NCBI GenBank assembly: GCA_910578105.1
Contig: CAJTPD010000002.1
Coordinates: 145,269 to 209,268 of the forward strand
Length of the DNA: 64,000 nt
Reading direction: 5' to 3'
Source of the DNA: an uncultured Odoribacter sp.
GTDB taxonomy: Bacteria > Bacteroidota > Bacteroidia > Bacteroidales > Marinifilaceae
Part shown: in pieces, positions 45,969 through 55,187 of the stretch
Position numbering within the stretch: the stretch's first letter is position 1
Layout: every line of letters begins with the position of its first letter
Notes under the pieces: model-generated
The model's database searches: none
Seen by the model: only the letters and a program-made list of their open reading frames with translations
Told to the model about the DNA's origin: nothing
Made by a program: the position numbers and the translations under genes

Positions 45969-46781
45969 ATGAAAAAATGGCTTGCAGTGCTTTTTATGGT
46001 ATTGTTTTCCGGATATGTATCGGGAGCAAAGAAATATAAGTTGGTGGAGATTACGACTAATATGGGGGTTATGAAGGTGAAATTATATGAAGGGACCCCC
46101 CGGCATAGTGAAAATTTTCTGCAACTGGTAAAAGAGTGTCATTACGATAGTTTGTTGTTTCATAGGGTAATTAAAGATTTTATGATACAAGGAGGAGCTT
46201 CCGATTCTAAAAATGCTTTGAAAGGAAAGATGGTGGGAGTTACTGACCCGGGATATACGATTGATGCGGAGATCCGGCCGGAATACCGGCATGTAAAGGG
46301 TGCTCTGGCAGCGGCACGCCAAGGGGATGAAGTTAATCCGGAAAAGAAATCTTCAGGCGAACAGTTTTATATTGTGCAAGGTAAAACATATACAGATAAG
46401 CAACTGGATTTACTGGAGCAGCAGCAATTGATCAGAGCGAAGAATAAATTGGGGAGAAAGTTGTACGAGACTGTAAAAGATGAGCACCTGGCTTATCTCC
46501 GGAAAGGACAGAGACTGCAGGCTGATAGTTTGGTAAAACAAATTGACGCTGAAATAGAAAAATATTTCTCCGGTGAGAATCCGTATCGGTTTACACAGGA
46601 AAGCCGGGAATTGTATAAATCAATCGGGGGAACTCCTTTTCTGGACGGAGACTATACGGTATTTGGTGAGGTTGTCGAAGGATTGGATGTACTGGACCGC
46701 ATAGCTGGTCTTCCGACAGACAGTCATGACAGGCCGATGCAGAATGTGGTTATTCTTAGTACTAAACTAAAAAGGAAGTGA
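45969..46781 (+). CDS. Cyclophilin-type peptidyl-prolyl isomerase, exported paralogue
   Basis: The protein has 270 residues with a signal peptide (1-19, ending VSGA) and no lipobox cysteine. Cyclophilin segments are LVEITTNMGVMKVKLYEGTP, LFHRVIKDFMIQGGAS and AARQGDEVNPEKKSSGEQFY. Like its upstream neighbour it has a charged helical insertion (about 145-205) before GGTPFLDGDYTVFGEVVEG. The two are a tandem duplication that has diverged in membrane attachment: one predicted lipoprotein, one soluble periplasmic. It ends before the convergent mutS gene. Confidence 0.93.
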   Translation: MKKWLAVLFMVLFSGYVSGAKKYKLVEITTNMGVMKVKLYEGTPRHSENFLQLVKECHYDSLLFHRVIKDFMIQGGASDSKNALKGKMVGVTDPGYTIDAEIRPEYRHVKGALAAARQGDEVNPEKKSSGEQFYIVQGKTYTDKQLDLLEQQQLIRAKNKLGRKLYETVKDEHLAYLRKGQRLQADSLVKQIDAEIEKYFSGENPYRFTQESRELYKSIGGTPFLDGDYTVFGEVVEGLDVLDRIAGLPTDSHDRPMQNVVILSTKLKRK

Positions 46782-46875
46782 TTTCCATTTGGGTTGTAGT
46801 TCAGTATTTCTTTTCTGAATTATTCATGGTATTGTCCTATTCACAAAGTCGTAGAGTTATTGTTGTTTAAATAGG

Positions 46876-49491
46876 TCAAATACCTGTGATTTTTTTGATT
46901 TCGCTAAGTTTATTCAATGCTTCTAAGGGCGTAAGGCTGTTGATGTCGAGGCCGGCAATTTCATCCCTGATTTGTGAAAGGATGGGGTCGTCCAGTTGGA
47001 AAAAACTGAGTTGCATACCTTCTCTTTCTGATGCAATATGTTCTACATTTTTTTGGATAGTATTGTTTTTGTCCCGGTTGTTTTCCAATTGTTTCAATAT
47101 TTCGTCCGCTCTTTTGATAACAGATTGTGGTAAACCGGCCATTTTACCCACCTGTATACCGAAAGAATGGTTAGACCCTCCTTTGACTAATTTGCGTAAG
47201 AAGATGACCTTATTCCCGACTTCTTTGACAGAAACATTATAATTCCGGATTTTTTTAAACGACCGTTCCATTTCATTCAGTTCATGATAATGGGTGGCAA
47301 ACAGTGTTTTAGCGTGGCATTTGGGATGTTCGTGCAGGTATTCGACAATGGCCCATGCGATGGAGATACCGTCGTAAGTGGAAGTTCCGCGTCCCAATTC
47401 GTCGAATAATACCAGACTACGGTCTGAGATATTGTTCAGGATATTGGCTGCTTCATTCATTTCAACCATAAAGGTGGATTCCCCCTGGGAGATATTGTCA
47501 GATGCTCCTACACGGGTAAAAATCTTGTCGACATATCCTAAGATGGCTGCTTGTGCCGGTACAAAGCAGCCGGCCTGAGCCAGAATCATGATTAATGCAG
47601 TTTGGCGTAGCAAAGCAGATTTTCCGGCCATATTCGGTCCGGTGATAATAATGATTTGTTGTTTTTTATTATCCAGGTATATGTTGTTGGAAATATATTC
47701 TTCGCCGGGAGGTAATTGTTTTTCAATGACGGGGTGTCTGCCTTCCCGAATGTCAATAATATCCGAGTCATTGATTTCCGGCCGGCAGTAATGATTGTCA
47801 ATAGATACTTCGGCAAAAGAAATCAGGACATCGATTGCTGCGAGGATTTTGGCATCTGTCTGAAGTGACCGGATGTAGTGAATAGCTTCCTGCAGTAAAG
47901 CATTATAAATTTCGGTTTCGATGGCCATAATCCTGTCTTCCGCACCCAGAATTTTGTCTTCATATTCTTTCAATTCCGGGGTGATGTAGCGTTCTCCGTT
48001 GACCAGGGTTTGTTTGCGTATCCAGGAGGAAGGGGCTTTGTCTTTATGAGCTTTGGTCACTTCGATGTAGTAACCGAATACGTTGTTAAATCCTATTTTC
48101 AGTGAAGGGATACCAGTGACTTCGCTTTCCCGTTGTTGTATTTCCTGCAATTTCTCCTTGCCATGACTTGAAATGTTGCGTAGTTCATCCAATTCCGCAT
48201 TGACTCCTTCGTTGATGATATTGCCTTTGGCAACCTGATGCGGGGCATTTTCCTGTAATTGTTTGCTGATTTTTTCAAGCAGAGGTTCACAAGGTTCCAG
48301 TTTACCGGCCATTTTTTGTAAAGCCGGGTGGGTTGATTGCAAGCATATATTTTTGAGCGGTCCGATGCAGGAGAGTGCAGTTTTAAGCTGGTTCATTTCC
48401 CTTGGGGTAATCCGGCCAGCCCCTATTTTAGAAGCGAGGCGTTCCAGGTCGCCGATGCTTTCCAGTAAATTTTCTGCTTCATGGCGTTCTTCTTCCTGCC
48501 GGATAAAATAATCTACAATATCCAGCCGGTTATTGATTTCATCCGGAGATTTCAGAGGCATACAGAGCCAACGACGCAGAGTACGTCCTCCCATCGGAGT
48601 TGTTGTGTGGTCTATAATATCTGCCAACGAACGTCCTTCTTCGTAAGAGGAATGGAGCAATTCCAGATTCCGGAGTGTAAATTTATCTAATAAGACACAA
48701 TGTGATTCATCAATACGGGAGATGGAAGTGATGTGTGAAATCATATCGTGTTTGGTTATTTCCAGATAACTCAGAACAGCACCTGCGGCAGAAATACCAC
48801 AGTTCATGTTTTCTATTCCGAAACCTTTTAATGAAGTCACTTCAAAATGTTTAGTCAGTCGTTCGGCGGAAGCGTCCCGGTCGAAGAACCATTCTTCAAT
48901 GGGATAGATGTAATATTTATTACCAAAAAGTTCGTGAAAACGGTTTTCTTGTCCCCGGGGATATATGACTTCTTTCGGTTGAAAACTATTTAATAGTTTG
49001 TCGATTGTGGCATGGGGGCCTTCGGTTGTCAGAAATTCGCCTGTAGACAGGTCCAGTAGAGCTAAACCTGCTTCTGCCTTGCTGAAGTAAACAGACGCCA
49101 GAAATACATTGCTTTTGCTATCGGTACTGTATTCACTGTAAGACACCCCGGGAGTGACGAGTTCAATGACTCCCCGTTTCACCAGGAATTTCGTTTTTTT
49201 GGGATCTTCGAGTTGTTCACAGATTGCAACCCTCTGTCCTGCCCGTACTAATTTCGGCAGATATGTTTCAAGGGCATGATGAGGGAACCCGGCCAGTTCA
49301 ACAGTACCCGGAGAACCGGATGATCTTTTGGTCAGGGTGATTCCCAGAATGCGTGAGGTTGTTATGGCATCTTCTCCGAATGTTTCATAAAAGTCGCCCA
49401 TGCGGTAGAGAAGGATAGCATCGGGATATTTAGCCTTTGTTGAATAATATTGTTTCATCAACGGGGTTTCGTTTCCTTCTTTTTTTGCCAT
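46876..49491 (-). CDS. mutS: DNA mismatch repair protein MutS
   Basis: The protein has 871 residues, full-length MutS. The mismatch-reading Phe-x-Glu is in RMGDFYETF (about 31-39). The C-terminal ABC ATPase has Walker A GPNMAGKSALLRQ (about 615-627), the Walker B/signature segment VLFDELGRGTST and the ATHYHEL H-loop. The tail ends with a helix-turn-helix dimerisation segment. The gene stands alone on the minus strand between convergent and divergent neighbours. No frame disruption was seen, so the strain should not be a mutS mutator. Confidence 0.98.
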   Translation of the reverse strand: MAKKEGNETPLMKQYYSTKAKYPDAILLYRMGDFYETFGEDAITTSRILGITLTKRSSGSPGTVELAGFPHHALETYLPKLVRAGQRVAICEQLEDPKKTKFLVKRGVIELVTPGVSYSEYSTDSKSNVFLASVYFSKAEAGLALLDLSTGEFLTTEGPHATIDKLLNSFQPKEVIYPRGQENRFHELFGNKYYIYPIEEWFFDRDASAERLTKHFEVTSLKGFGIENMNCGISAAGAVLSYLEITKHDMISHITSISRIDESHCVLLDKFTLRNLELLHSSYEEGRSLADIIDHTTTPMGGRTLRRWLCMPLKSPDEINNRLDIVDYFIRQEEERHEAENLLESIGDLERLASKIGAGRITPREMNQLKTALSCIGPLKNICLQSTHPALQKMAGKLEPCEPLLEKISKQLQENAPHQVAKGNIINEGVNAELDELRNISSHGKEKLQEIQQRESEVTGIPSLKIGFNNVFGYYIEVTKAHKDKAPSSWIRKQTLVNGERYITPELKEYEDKILGAEDRIMAIETEIYNALLQEAIHYIRSLQTDAKILAAIDVLISFAEVSIDNHYCRPEINDSDIIDIREGRHPVIEKQLPPGEEYISNNIYLDNKKQQIIIITGPNMAGKSALLRQTALIMILAQAGCFVPAQAAILGYVDKIFTRVGASDNISQGESTFMVEMNEAANILNNISDRSLVLFDELGRGTSTYDGISIAWAIVEYLHEHPKCHAKTLFATHYHELNEMERSFKKIRNYNVSVKEVGNKVIFLRKLVKGGSNHSFGIQVGKMAGLPQSVIKRADEILKQLENNRDKNNTIQKNVEHIASEREGMQLSFFQLDDPILSQIRDEIAGLDINSLTPLEALNKLSEIKKITGI

Positions 49492-49660
49492 ATGATTAAC
49501 TATTTGATTGTTTACACACTTACATAAAAACTCTGTTAGTTCATAATGAACATGTTATAAATAAAAAAGATAGAGTTTTTTTTCTCAAGTCTTTGTCTGT
49601 TATGCCTTTCAAAGATAAATATTTTTGGGAAGAAAAGTTTAAAAGCTCATAAACATTATG

Positions 49661-49668
49661 TAATTTTG
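49661..49668 (+). promoter_or_regulatory. -7 box very close to the YjbR gene start
   Basis: TAATTTTG fits TAnnTTTG. A transcription start 5-7 nt downstream falls at 49673-49675, on the ATG at 49674, so the mRNA could be leaderless. TTTA lies 19 nt upstream as a weak -33. Confidence 0.45.
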
Positions 49669-49673
49669 TATCC

Positions 49674-50024
49674 ATGAATATTGAAGAATTAACCCTGTAT
49701 TGCCAGTCTTTAAAGCAAGTAACAACAGAGATTTTGTGGGAGAATGTGCTGGTTTTTAAGGTTGGTGGTAAAATGTTCTGTTTTGTGCCTATGGATGAGG
49801 CTGATTTGAAAATGAATCTTAAATGTGAGCCTGTGGAGGCCATTGAATTAAGGGAGAGTTTTGCAGCAGTGTTGCCGGGGTATCATATGAACAAAAAATA
49901 TTGGAATACCGTACTAATAGATGGTTCTGTCAGTGACAGTATGCTTCAAAGGTGGATAGAAAAGTCCTATCAATTGGTGGTGGCAAAACTGTCTGGTTGC
50001 GAAAAGCGGCGACTGGGGCTATAG
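49674..50024 (+). CDS. MmcQ/YjbR family protein
   Basis: The protein has 116 residues, the usual size for the YjbR/MmcQ fold. Typical segments are TTEILWENVLVFKVGGKMFC, the conserved LKCEPVEAIELRE and the GYHMNKKYWNTVLIDGS region near 80. Members are small DNA-binding-like proteins of unclear role, often described as MmcQ-like. The likely promoter overlaps its start. deoC follows 37 nt after. Confidence 0.88.
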   Translation: MNIEELTLYCQSLKQVTTEILWENVLVFKVGGKMFCFVPMDEADLKMNLKCEPVEAIELRESFAAVLPGYHMNKKYWNTVLIDGSVSDSMLQRWIEKSYQLVVAKLSGCEKRRLGL

Positions 50025-50061
50025 CTGTTGTTGCATATCGGAAGATTTAAATAGTCAAATA

Positions 50062-50940
50062 ATGGATAGTATATCAGAAATTTTTACGACGTATAATTGC
50101 ATTAATTTAGATGATCGTATACAGTTTGACTTGGACGGAGTTGTAGAAAAAGAGATAAAACAAACTTATTGTGTTGAAAATCTCGAATTTTGTATATCTT
50201 GTATGGATTATACAACTTTGAAGTTGACGGATACGGAAGATTCTGTAAAAAATTTCGTGATTGAATTGTTGAAAAAATTGAAGAAATTCAATTTAAAAGG
50301 TGTTGCTGCTGTGTGTGTATTTCCGAATTTTGCCGAGGTTGTGCGTGAGGTTTTGCAATCCACAGAGATACAAACGGCCGTAGTTGCTGGTAATTTTCCG
50401 AATTCTCAGACATTTACTGAAATTAAGCTGGCTGAATGTAAAATGGCTATCGCAGCAGGCGCGCAAGAGGTTGATGTTGTGATTTCTGTCGGCGATATGC
50501 TGGAAAAGAATTATGAAAAAGTTTACCGCGAATTGAAAGCTATCCGTAAAGTCTGTGAAAATGTACGTTTGAAAGTTATTCTGGAAACCGGGGAACTGAA
50601 GGATGTAGAGACTATTTTCTATGCTTCTTTGATAGCTGCCTATGCAGGGGCCGATTTTATAAAGACTTCAACAGGTAAAGTGCCTGTGAATGCTACTCCC
50701 GAGTCTGTTTATGTGATGTGTGAGGCTCTGAAGCAATATTATGCGCAAACAGGCAAACGGGTAGGACTGAAAATAGCCGGCGGAGTTTCTAAAGCTCAGA
50801 ATGCCATTCGTTATCTGACGATAGTAAATCATGTTTTGGGAAGTGAATGGCTTACTCCTTCCTATTTCCGGATTGGGGCTTCGCAATTAATAGAGGATGT
50901 TATAAAGGATATTAAGGCATTAAAAATGAAAGCGGAATAG
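50062..50940 (+). CDS. deoC: Deoxyribose-phosphate aldolase
   Basis: The protein has 292 residues. DERA cleaves 2-deoxyribose-5-phosphate to acetaldehyde and glyceraldehyde 3-phosphate in nucleoside catabolism. The Schiff-base lysine lies in FIKTSTGK (about 196-203). Other TIM-barrel segments are AAVCVFPNFAEVV, AAGAQEVDVVISVGDMLE and KIAGGVSKAQNA. It is longer than the ~220-residue E. coli-like form because of an N-terminal helical extension, a known long form. It is downstream of the YjbR gene; no other deo genes are near. Confidence 0.95.
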   Translation: MDSISEIFTTYNCINLDDRIQFDLDGVVEKEIKQTYCVENLEFCISCMDYTTLKLTDTEDSVKNFVIELLKKLKKFNLKGVAAVCVFPNFAEVVREVLQSTEIQTAVVAGNFPNSQTFTEIKLAECKMAIAAGAQEVDVVISVGDMLEKNYEKVYRELKAIRKVCENVRLKVILETGELKDVETIFYASLIAAYAGADFIKTSTGKVPVNATPESVYVMCEALKQYYAQTGKRVGLKIAGGVSKAQNAIRYLTIVNHVLGSEWLTPSYFRIGASQLIEDVIKDIKALKMKAE

Positions 50941-51055
50941 ATATACCTGTGAGAATAATCCTGTTATTTTCTAATTTTTCATGTATTTATATTACATCTT
51001 TCTACTAAGCCCATGATAAGGAATTTATTATACGTTCCGAATGTCATTTCAATAA

Positions 51056-53440
51056 CTATGTTTCAATTTCCAGTTTGTTTTCATCGATATCTTCTTCTTC
51101 GTTGAAAATTTGCAGCAGCGGTTCTGCACGAAACGTCCGTTTGGTGATGCTGTGTTCCATGGTCAGGAGTAACGACGGAAGCAGAATCAAATTTGCCAGC
51201 ATGGCTGCAAACAGAGTAATCGAAGTAAGTAATCCTAAAGCAAAAGTTCCTCCAAAACTGGAAAGGCAGAAAATGCCGAAGCCAAAAAGCAGAATAATGG
51301 AGGTATAAATCATGCTTTGTCCGGTTTCTTTCAATGCCAATACGACTGACGACCGGATATTCCAGTTTGTTGCCTGTAATTCTTGCCTGTATTTTGCCAG
51401 ATAATGAATTGTATTGTCAACTGAAATTCCGAATGCGACACTAAATACGAGGATTGTGGAAGCTTTTATCGGAATTCCGGCATACCCCATAATAGCGGCA
51501 GTGATGATTTGCGGAATGACATTGGGAACCAAAGCAATAAGAACCATTCGTTTGCTTTTGAACATCCAGGCCATGAAGCTTGCTATCAGTAAGATGGCTA
51601 ATGCCAGAGAAGAAAACAAATTTGTAATCAGATATTGATTGCCTTTAAAAAAAATAACGCTTGAACCTGTAACTGTTATGTTGTATTTGGCACGGGGAAA
51701 GATTTCTTCTATTTTCTGATATAAGAGGTTTTCTTTGGCTTCCATTTTTTTTGTGCCGATGTCTTTAACCCGGAAACTCAGCCTTACTTCCTGCATAGTA
51801 GTGTCGACGAAAGATTTAGCCATATTATTCATTCCTCCGGAAGATTCCATCACGTATTTCATCACGAAATTTTTAGTCATGTTGGTTGGGAGTTTGTAGT
51901 AAGCAGCTTTTCCGTTGTAATAGGCTTGATTGGCAAATTTAGCTGCTTCAACAACCGACAGGGATTTAGACAAGTCATTGTCTTTTGATAGCTCCGTATT
52001 CAGCAAATCAAGTTTTTCCAGATTGCTGAGTTTGAAAACCTGATTGGGTTTTCGGAAATCAATAGTTATTTCAAGGGGCATCAGGCCGTCGAAATTTGAT
52101 TCGAAAAAAGCCAGGTCCTGGCGGATAGGGTCGTTTTCTTTCAAATCATCGACCATGTATCCGGTCGTTTTCATCAGGGTGATACCATAGATGCCTGTGG
52201 CGACCAGTATACCTGCAATGTAGTAGATTGTATGCCGCCGGTTGATGACCAGAAAAACCAGTTTATCTATAATATTATTAATAAAAGGGTTATACAGGTG
52301 TTTGGTTTGTTTGGCATCGGGAACAGGGAGATAGCTGAATACAGTGGGAATCAGAATCAGGCAAATCAGAAATACGCAGGTGATACTGATAAAAGCAATT
52401 AAACCGAATTCAACCAGAATGCGACTGGAAGTGATGATGAAAGTGGCAAAACCGGCTGCAGTTGTCAGATTGGACAGCAGAGATGCATTTCCCACTTTCT
52501 GAACCATCCGTTGCAATGCCTTTATTTTGTTACCATGCCTTACGTATTCTGCGTGGTATTTGTTAACCATATATACGCAATTGGGAATTCCGATTACGAT
52601 TAGCAAAGGGGGAAGCATAGCGGTCAAGAGAGTAATTTTGGTTCCCAATATAGCCATGAAACCTATGGCCCAGATAACACTTAACCCGATAATGCCCACA
52701 CAGAATCCGACGATACGGAAAGACCGGAAAAATAAATAGAGAATGATAGCTGTTATCAGTAGAGACAATGCTATGAACATATACATCTCTCTTTTTATAT
52801 TTTCGGCGTTGATTACCCGTATGTATGGCATACCGGAATAGTGCATTTTTATCTGATGTTTGCCTGTAAAATGTTTGGTAATTTCCAAGACATCCTGTAC
52901 TAATCTGACCCGTGCCGGAGAATTCATGACTTCGGCCGAGACAGTTATCATCATATTGTAGGCGTGTTTGTCTTTGTTTATCAGCAGTCCATCATAAAAC
53001 GGGAGATGTTCGGCTATGAAAGCAAGGCTGTCCAGTTCCTGTTTTGAATTAATGTGATTAGGAAAAATAGGGCGGACTTCGAATTTTTTTAATTCGGTAT
53101 TCTTATGCAGGTTAAAAGTGTGGGAGATAGACATTAGTGCGGTTACGCCTTCCAGGGCTTTAATACTGTCCCCCATGGCGATCCAGTCATTTATTTTAGC
53201 TAATTCATAAAAATTGGAATCCTGTATTCCGAAAACCATGATATTTCCTTCCTGGCCGAAAGTTTCCCGGAAACGATTATAATCCAGATAAGCACTATCT
53301 GTCTTTGGTAATAAATCGGCACTTTCATAGGACATTTGAACATTTCTGGCTTGAAATCCCATGAACACCGTTCCGAGTAGAATACCTGTGATAAAAACAG
53401 TACGGTTACGCAATATTATCCCTGCAATCTTAGTCCACAT
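51056..53440 (-). CDS. RND/MMPL-family transporter
   Basis: The protein has 794 residues with the two-fold RND layout: a first membrane helix (about 12-30), a periplasmic domain (about 32-225), five or six helices (about 225-410), a second periplasmic domain (about 435-620) and a final helix set (about 620-775). Motifs include SLLSNLTTAAGFATF and, in the second half, FSVAFGISVDNTIHYLAKYR. It belongs to the MMPL/HAE3-like group that exports lipids or hopanoids rather than typical three-part drug efflux. No adaptor (MFP) or TolC gene is adjacent. The substrate is unknown. Confidence 0.9.
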   Translation of the reverse strand: MWTKIAGIILRNRTVFITGILLGTVFMGFQARNVQMSYESADLLPKTDSAYLDYNRFRETFGQEGNIMVFGIQDSNFYELAKINDWIAMGDSIKALEGVTALMSISHTFNLHKNTELKKFEVRPIFPNHINSKQELDSLAFIAEHLPFYDGLLINKDKHAYNMMITVSAEVMNSPARVRLVQDVLEITKHFTGKHQIKMHYSGMPYIRVINAENIKREMYMFIALSLLITAIILYLFFRSFRIVGFCVGIIGLSVIWAIGFMAILGTKITLLTAMLPPLLIVIGIPNCVYMVNKYHAEYVRHGNKIKALQRMVQKVGNASLLSNLTTAAGFATFIITSSRILVEFGLIAFISITCVFLICLILIPTVFSYLPVPDAKQTKHLYNPFINNIIDKLVFLVINRRHTIYYIAGILVATGIYGITLMKTTGYMVDDLKENDPIRQDLAFFESNFDGLMPLEITIDFRKPNQVFKLSNLEKLDLLNTELSKDNDLSKSLSVVEAAKFANQAYYNGKAAYYKLPTNMTKNFVMKYVMESSGGMNNMAKSFVDTTMQEVRLSFRVKDIGTKKMEAKENLLYQKIEEIFPRAKYNITVTGSSVIFFKGNQYLITNLFSSLALAILLIASFMAWMFKSKRMVLIALVPNVIPQIITAAIMGYAGIPIKASTILVFSVAFGISVDNTIHYLAKYRQELQATNWNIRSSVVLALKETGQSMIYTSIILLFGFGIFCLSSFGGTFALGLLTSITLFAAMLANLILLPSLLLTMEHSITKRTFRAEPLLQIFNEEEDIDENKLEIET

Positions 53441-53653
53441 ATAAACTTAGTTTATAAAACCGGTAAAGTTCTCAAAGCATATCAAATCTCATAATTTTGT
53501 GAGCATTTTTGAAATGGTGGTCTGGTGGAATACAATACAAAATTTTTCAATTTTTATTGACCAGCCGGAATGAAATTCTATCAAGAATGAGTTCCGGACC
53601 CTATGCAGAACTTTAGCGAAAGTTACCGGACAAATGTAACAAGAATTTCGCAG

Positions 53654-53977
53654 CTATTGAATTTTAGCGTTATTTTTATGCCTTTGTTCATCCCTTCTTG
53701 TTTTTTTTGCGAAATTGTCTTCTATGGCCTGGGTCAGATCGACTCCGGTTTGATTGGCCAGACAAGTCAGGACCCATAAAATGTCGGCTATTTCATCGGC
53801 CAAATTTTCTTTTTCTCCTTTTTTAAAGGATTGTTCGCCATATTTGCGTGCAATGATGCGGGCTAATTCGCCTACTTCTTCGGTGAGAATAGCCATATTA
53901 GTTAATTCATTAAAATAACGGACACCATATTCTTTAATCCAGCCGTCTACTTTTTGTTGTAATTCTTTTAGTTCCAT
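53654..53977 (-). CDS. MazG-like nucleotide pyrophosphohydrolase
   Basis: About 107 residues from the ATG at 53977. The all-alpha NTP-PPase motif ExxE..12-28..ExxD appears as EEVGELAR near residue 29 and DEIADILWVL (about 60). Such enzymes hydrolyse non-canonical dNTPs to dNMPs. An earlier in-frame ATG (54034) would overlap dtd and was rejected; one at 54004 is possible. It follows dtd on the same strand, and the pair looks like a small nucleotide/tRNA house-cleaning operon. Confidence 0.85.
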   Translation of the reverse strand: MELKELQQKVDGWIKEYGVRYFNELTNMAILTEEVGELARIIARKYGEQSFKKGEKENLADEIADILWVLTCLANQTGVDLTQAIEDNFAKKTRRDEQRHKNNAKIQ

Positions 53978-54011
53978 AGTGAGCTTTTGGGAAGTTAGAA
54001 CCATGTAAAAT

Positions 54012-54464
54012 CTACATTTTGTTTTTGGAATCAATGATGATGGTTACTGGTCCGTCGTTGATTAATCCGATTTTCATGTCCGCACCGAATACCCCTGTTT
54101 TTATCTCTTGGTTCATTTCTTTGCTCAAGGATTCCACGAATTTCTCATATAGCGGTACTGAAATTTCAGGTTTGGCTGCGTCAATATAGGAAGGGCGGTT
54201 TCCTTTTTTGGTGCGTGCCATCAATGTGAATTGGCTTACAATTAAAATTTCACCTCCAATTTCCCGGACAGAGTAATTCATTACTCCGTTTTCGTCGTTG
54301 AAAATCCGCAAATTGCATATTTTGCCAGTCAGCCATTCAATGTCTTCATTGGTGTCGTCGGCCTGAATACCTACCAATATTATCATGCCTTTACCTATTG
54401 AAGAATGTAGCTGGGTATTTATAGTTACACTGGCTTCCAGAACACGTTGTATCACTACTTTCAT
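54012..54464 (-). CDS. dtd: D-aminoacyl-tRNA deacylase
   Basis: The protein has 150 residues. DTD removes D-amino acids (and glycine from tRNA-Ala) from mischarged tRNAs. The signature motifs are SQFTLMA (about 77-83) and the Gly-cisPro motif NDGPVT near residue 137. Length is normal. It has one of the two best promoters in the window (54481-54511), and the predicted leader is only about 10 nt. Confidence 0.97.
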   Translation of the reverse strand: MKVVIQRVLEASVTINTQLHSSIGKGMIILVGIQADDTNEDIEWLTGKICNLRIFNDENGVMNYSVREIGGEILIVSQFTLMARTKKGNRPSYIDAAKPEISVPLYEKFVESLSKEMNQEIKTGVFGADMKIGLINDGPVTIIIDSKNKM

Positions 54465-54480
54465 CTGATTACCTTTTTCG

Positions 54481-54511
54481 CAAAGGTATCATCCTTCCGG
54501 AAGAAAACAAA
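54481..54511 (-). promoter_or_regulatory. Consensus promoter for dtd
   Basis: On the minus strand TTTG (54508-54511), a 19-nt spacer and TACCTTTG (54481-54488) match the Bacteroidetes consensus exactly. A start near 54474 leaves about 10 nt before the dtd ATG. Confidence 0.72.
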
Positions 54512-54556
54512 TAACTTGACCTATATATGACACTTTTACGTTTTCTTCCGGGTAAA

Positions 54557-54588
54557 TTTCCGTATATTTAAAATATTTTCTACTTTTG
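54557..54588 (+). promoter_or_regulatory. Putative promoter for tRNA-Arg
   Basis: TTTC (54557-54560), a 20-nt spacer and TACTTTTG (54581-54588, fits TAnnTTTG). It ends 12 nt before the tRNA, so the primary transcript would carry a very short 5' leader. Confidence 0.55.
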
Positions 54589-54600
54589 TCCGTGTGAGCG

Positions 54601-54672
54601 GGCTGAGTAGTTCAATGGATAGAACGGAAGTTTCCTAAACTTTAAATTCGGGTTCGATTCCCGGCTCGGCTA
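54601..54672 (+). tRNA. tRNA-Arg(CCT)
   Basis: A cloverleaf can be drawn: acceptor GGCTGAG pairing with CTCGGCT (two G-T wobbles), D-stem GTTC/GAAC, anticodon stem GAAGT/ACTTT with loop TTCCTAA (anticodon CCT), T-stem TCGGG/CCCGG with loop TTCGATT. CCA is not encoded. The anticodon CCT reads AGG arginine codons. A strong hairpin terminator follows 4 nt after. Confidence 0.92.
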
Positions 54673-54676
54673 CAAG

Positions 54677-54709
54677 AAACGGAATGTTGGTTTAAACCGC
54701 ATTCCGTTT
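54677..54709 (+). terminator. Intrinsic terminator of tRNA-Arg
   Basis: AAACGGAATG (54677-54686) pairs with CATTCCGTTT (54700-54709). The loop holds a further palindrome GGTTTAAACC, and a T-run completes the signal. Confidence 0.88.
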
Positions 54710-54754
54710 TTGGTATTTACGTTCTTCCAAAATTATCTCCCCAAATACCCGTTT

Positions 54755-55057
54755 TTACAGACAGCAACTGTTGTCTCCGCCGTAATCTTTACTTGTTTTA
54801 CCATGATATTCCGGGTGTCGTTGCAGCCATACTGCGGCATAGGAACAGGTGGCAACGGGTGTTAGATGTTGTGAAATGGCATAATCATAGGCTGATTTTA
54901 CGAGCCGGGCAGCAATGCCTCTTCCACTGATTTCAGGAGGTACGATTGTATGCCGGATGTCCAGTTCGCCTTTCTGAATGGAATAAGTTACATAGGCAGT
55001 ATAATCGTCGACGATGGTTTGGAAAGTTTGATTTTCAGGGTAATGTATAATTTCCAT
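54755..55057 (-). CDS. Small GNAT-fold N-acetyltransferase (YjdJ-like)
   Basis: The protein has 100 residues. Its core segment IVPPEISGRGIAARLVKSAYDYA (acetyl-CoA-binding, with GRGIA) and the following CSYAAVWLQRHPEY match the short YjdJ/GCN5-related family of unknown substrate. It ends with two cysteines (NSCCL). The gene is single, between a tRNA terminator and the divergent alcohol dehydrogenase gene. Confidence 0.85.
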   Translation of the reverse strand: MEIIHYPENQTFQTIVDDYTAYVTYSIQKGELDIRHTIVPPEISGRGIAARLVKSAYDYAISQHLTPVATCSYAAVWLQRHPEYHGKTSKDYGGDNSCCL

Positions 55058-55111
55058 TATTTAATTGTTTTTACGAAAATAGAAAATATTTTTTTATTAC
55101 AGTGTATTCGG

Positions 55112-55119
55112 TATCTTTG
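55112..55119 (+). promoter_or_regulatory. Putative -7 box for iron alcohol dehydrogenase gene
   Basis: TATCTTTG fits TAnnTTTG, with a T-rich stretch about 19 nt upstream. The predicted leader is about 60 nt. Confidence 0.45.
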
Positions 55120-55187
55120 TCCGGACGGGAATACTTGGTCTGAAATAAAGAAATATTATATACGGATAATATTAAAATTAGATTTGT

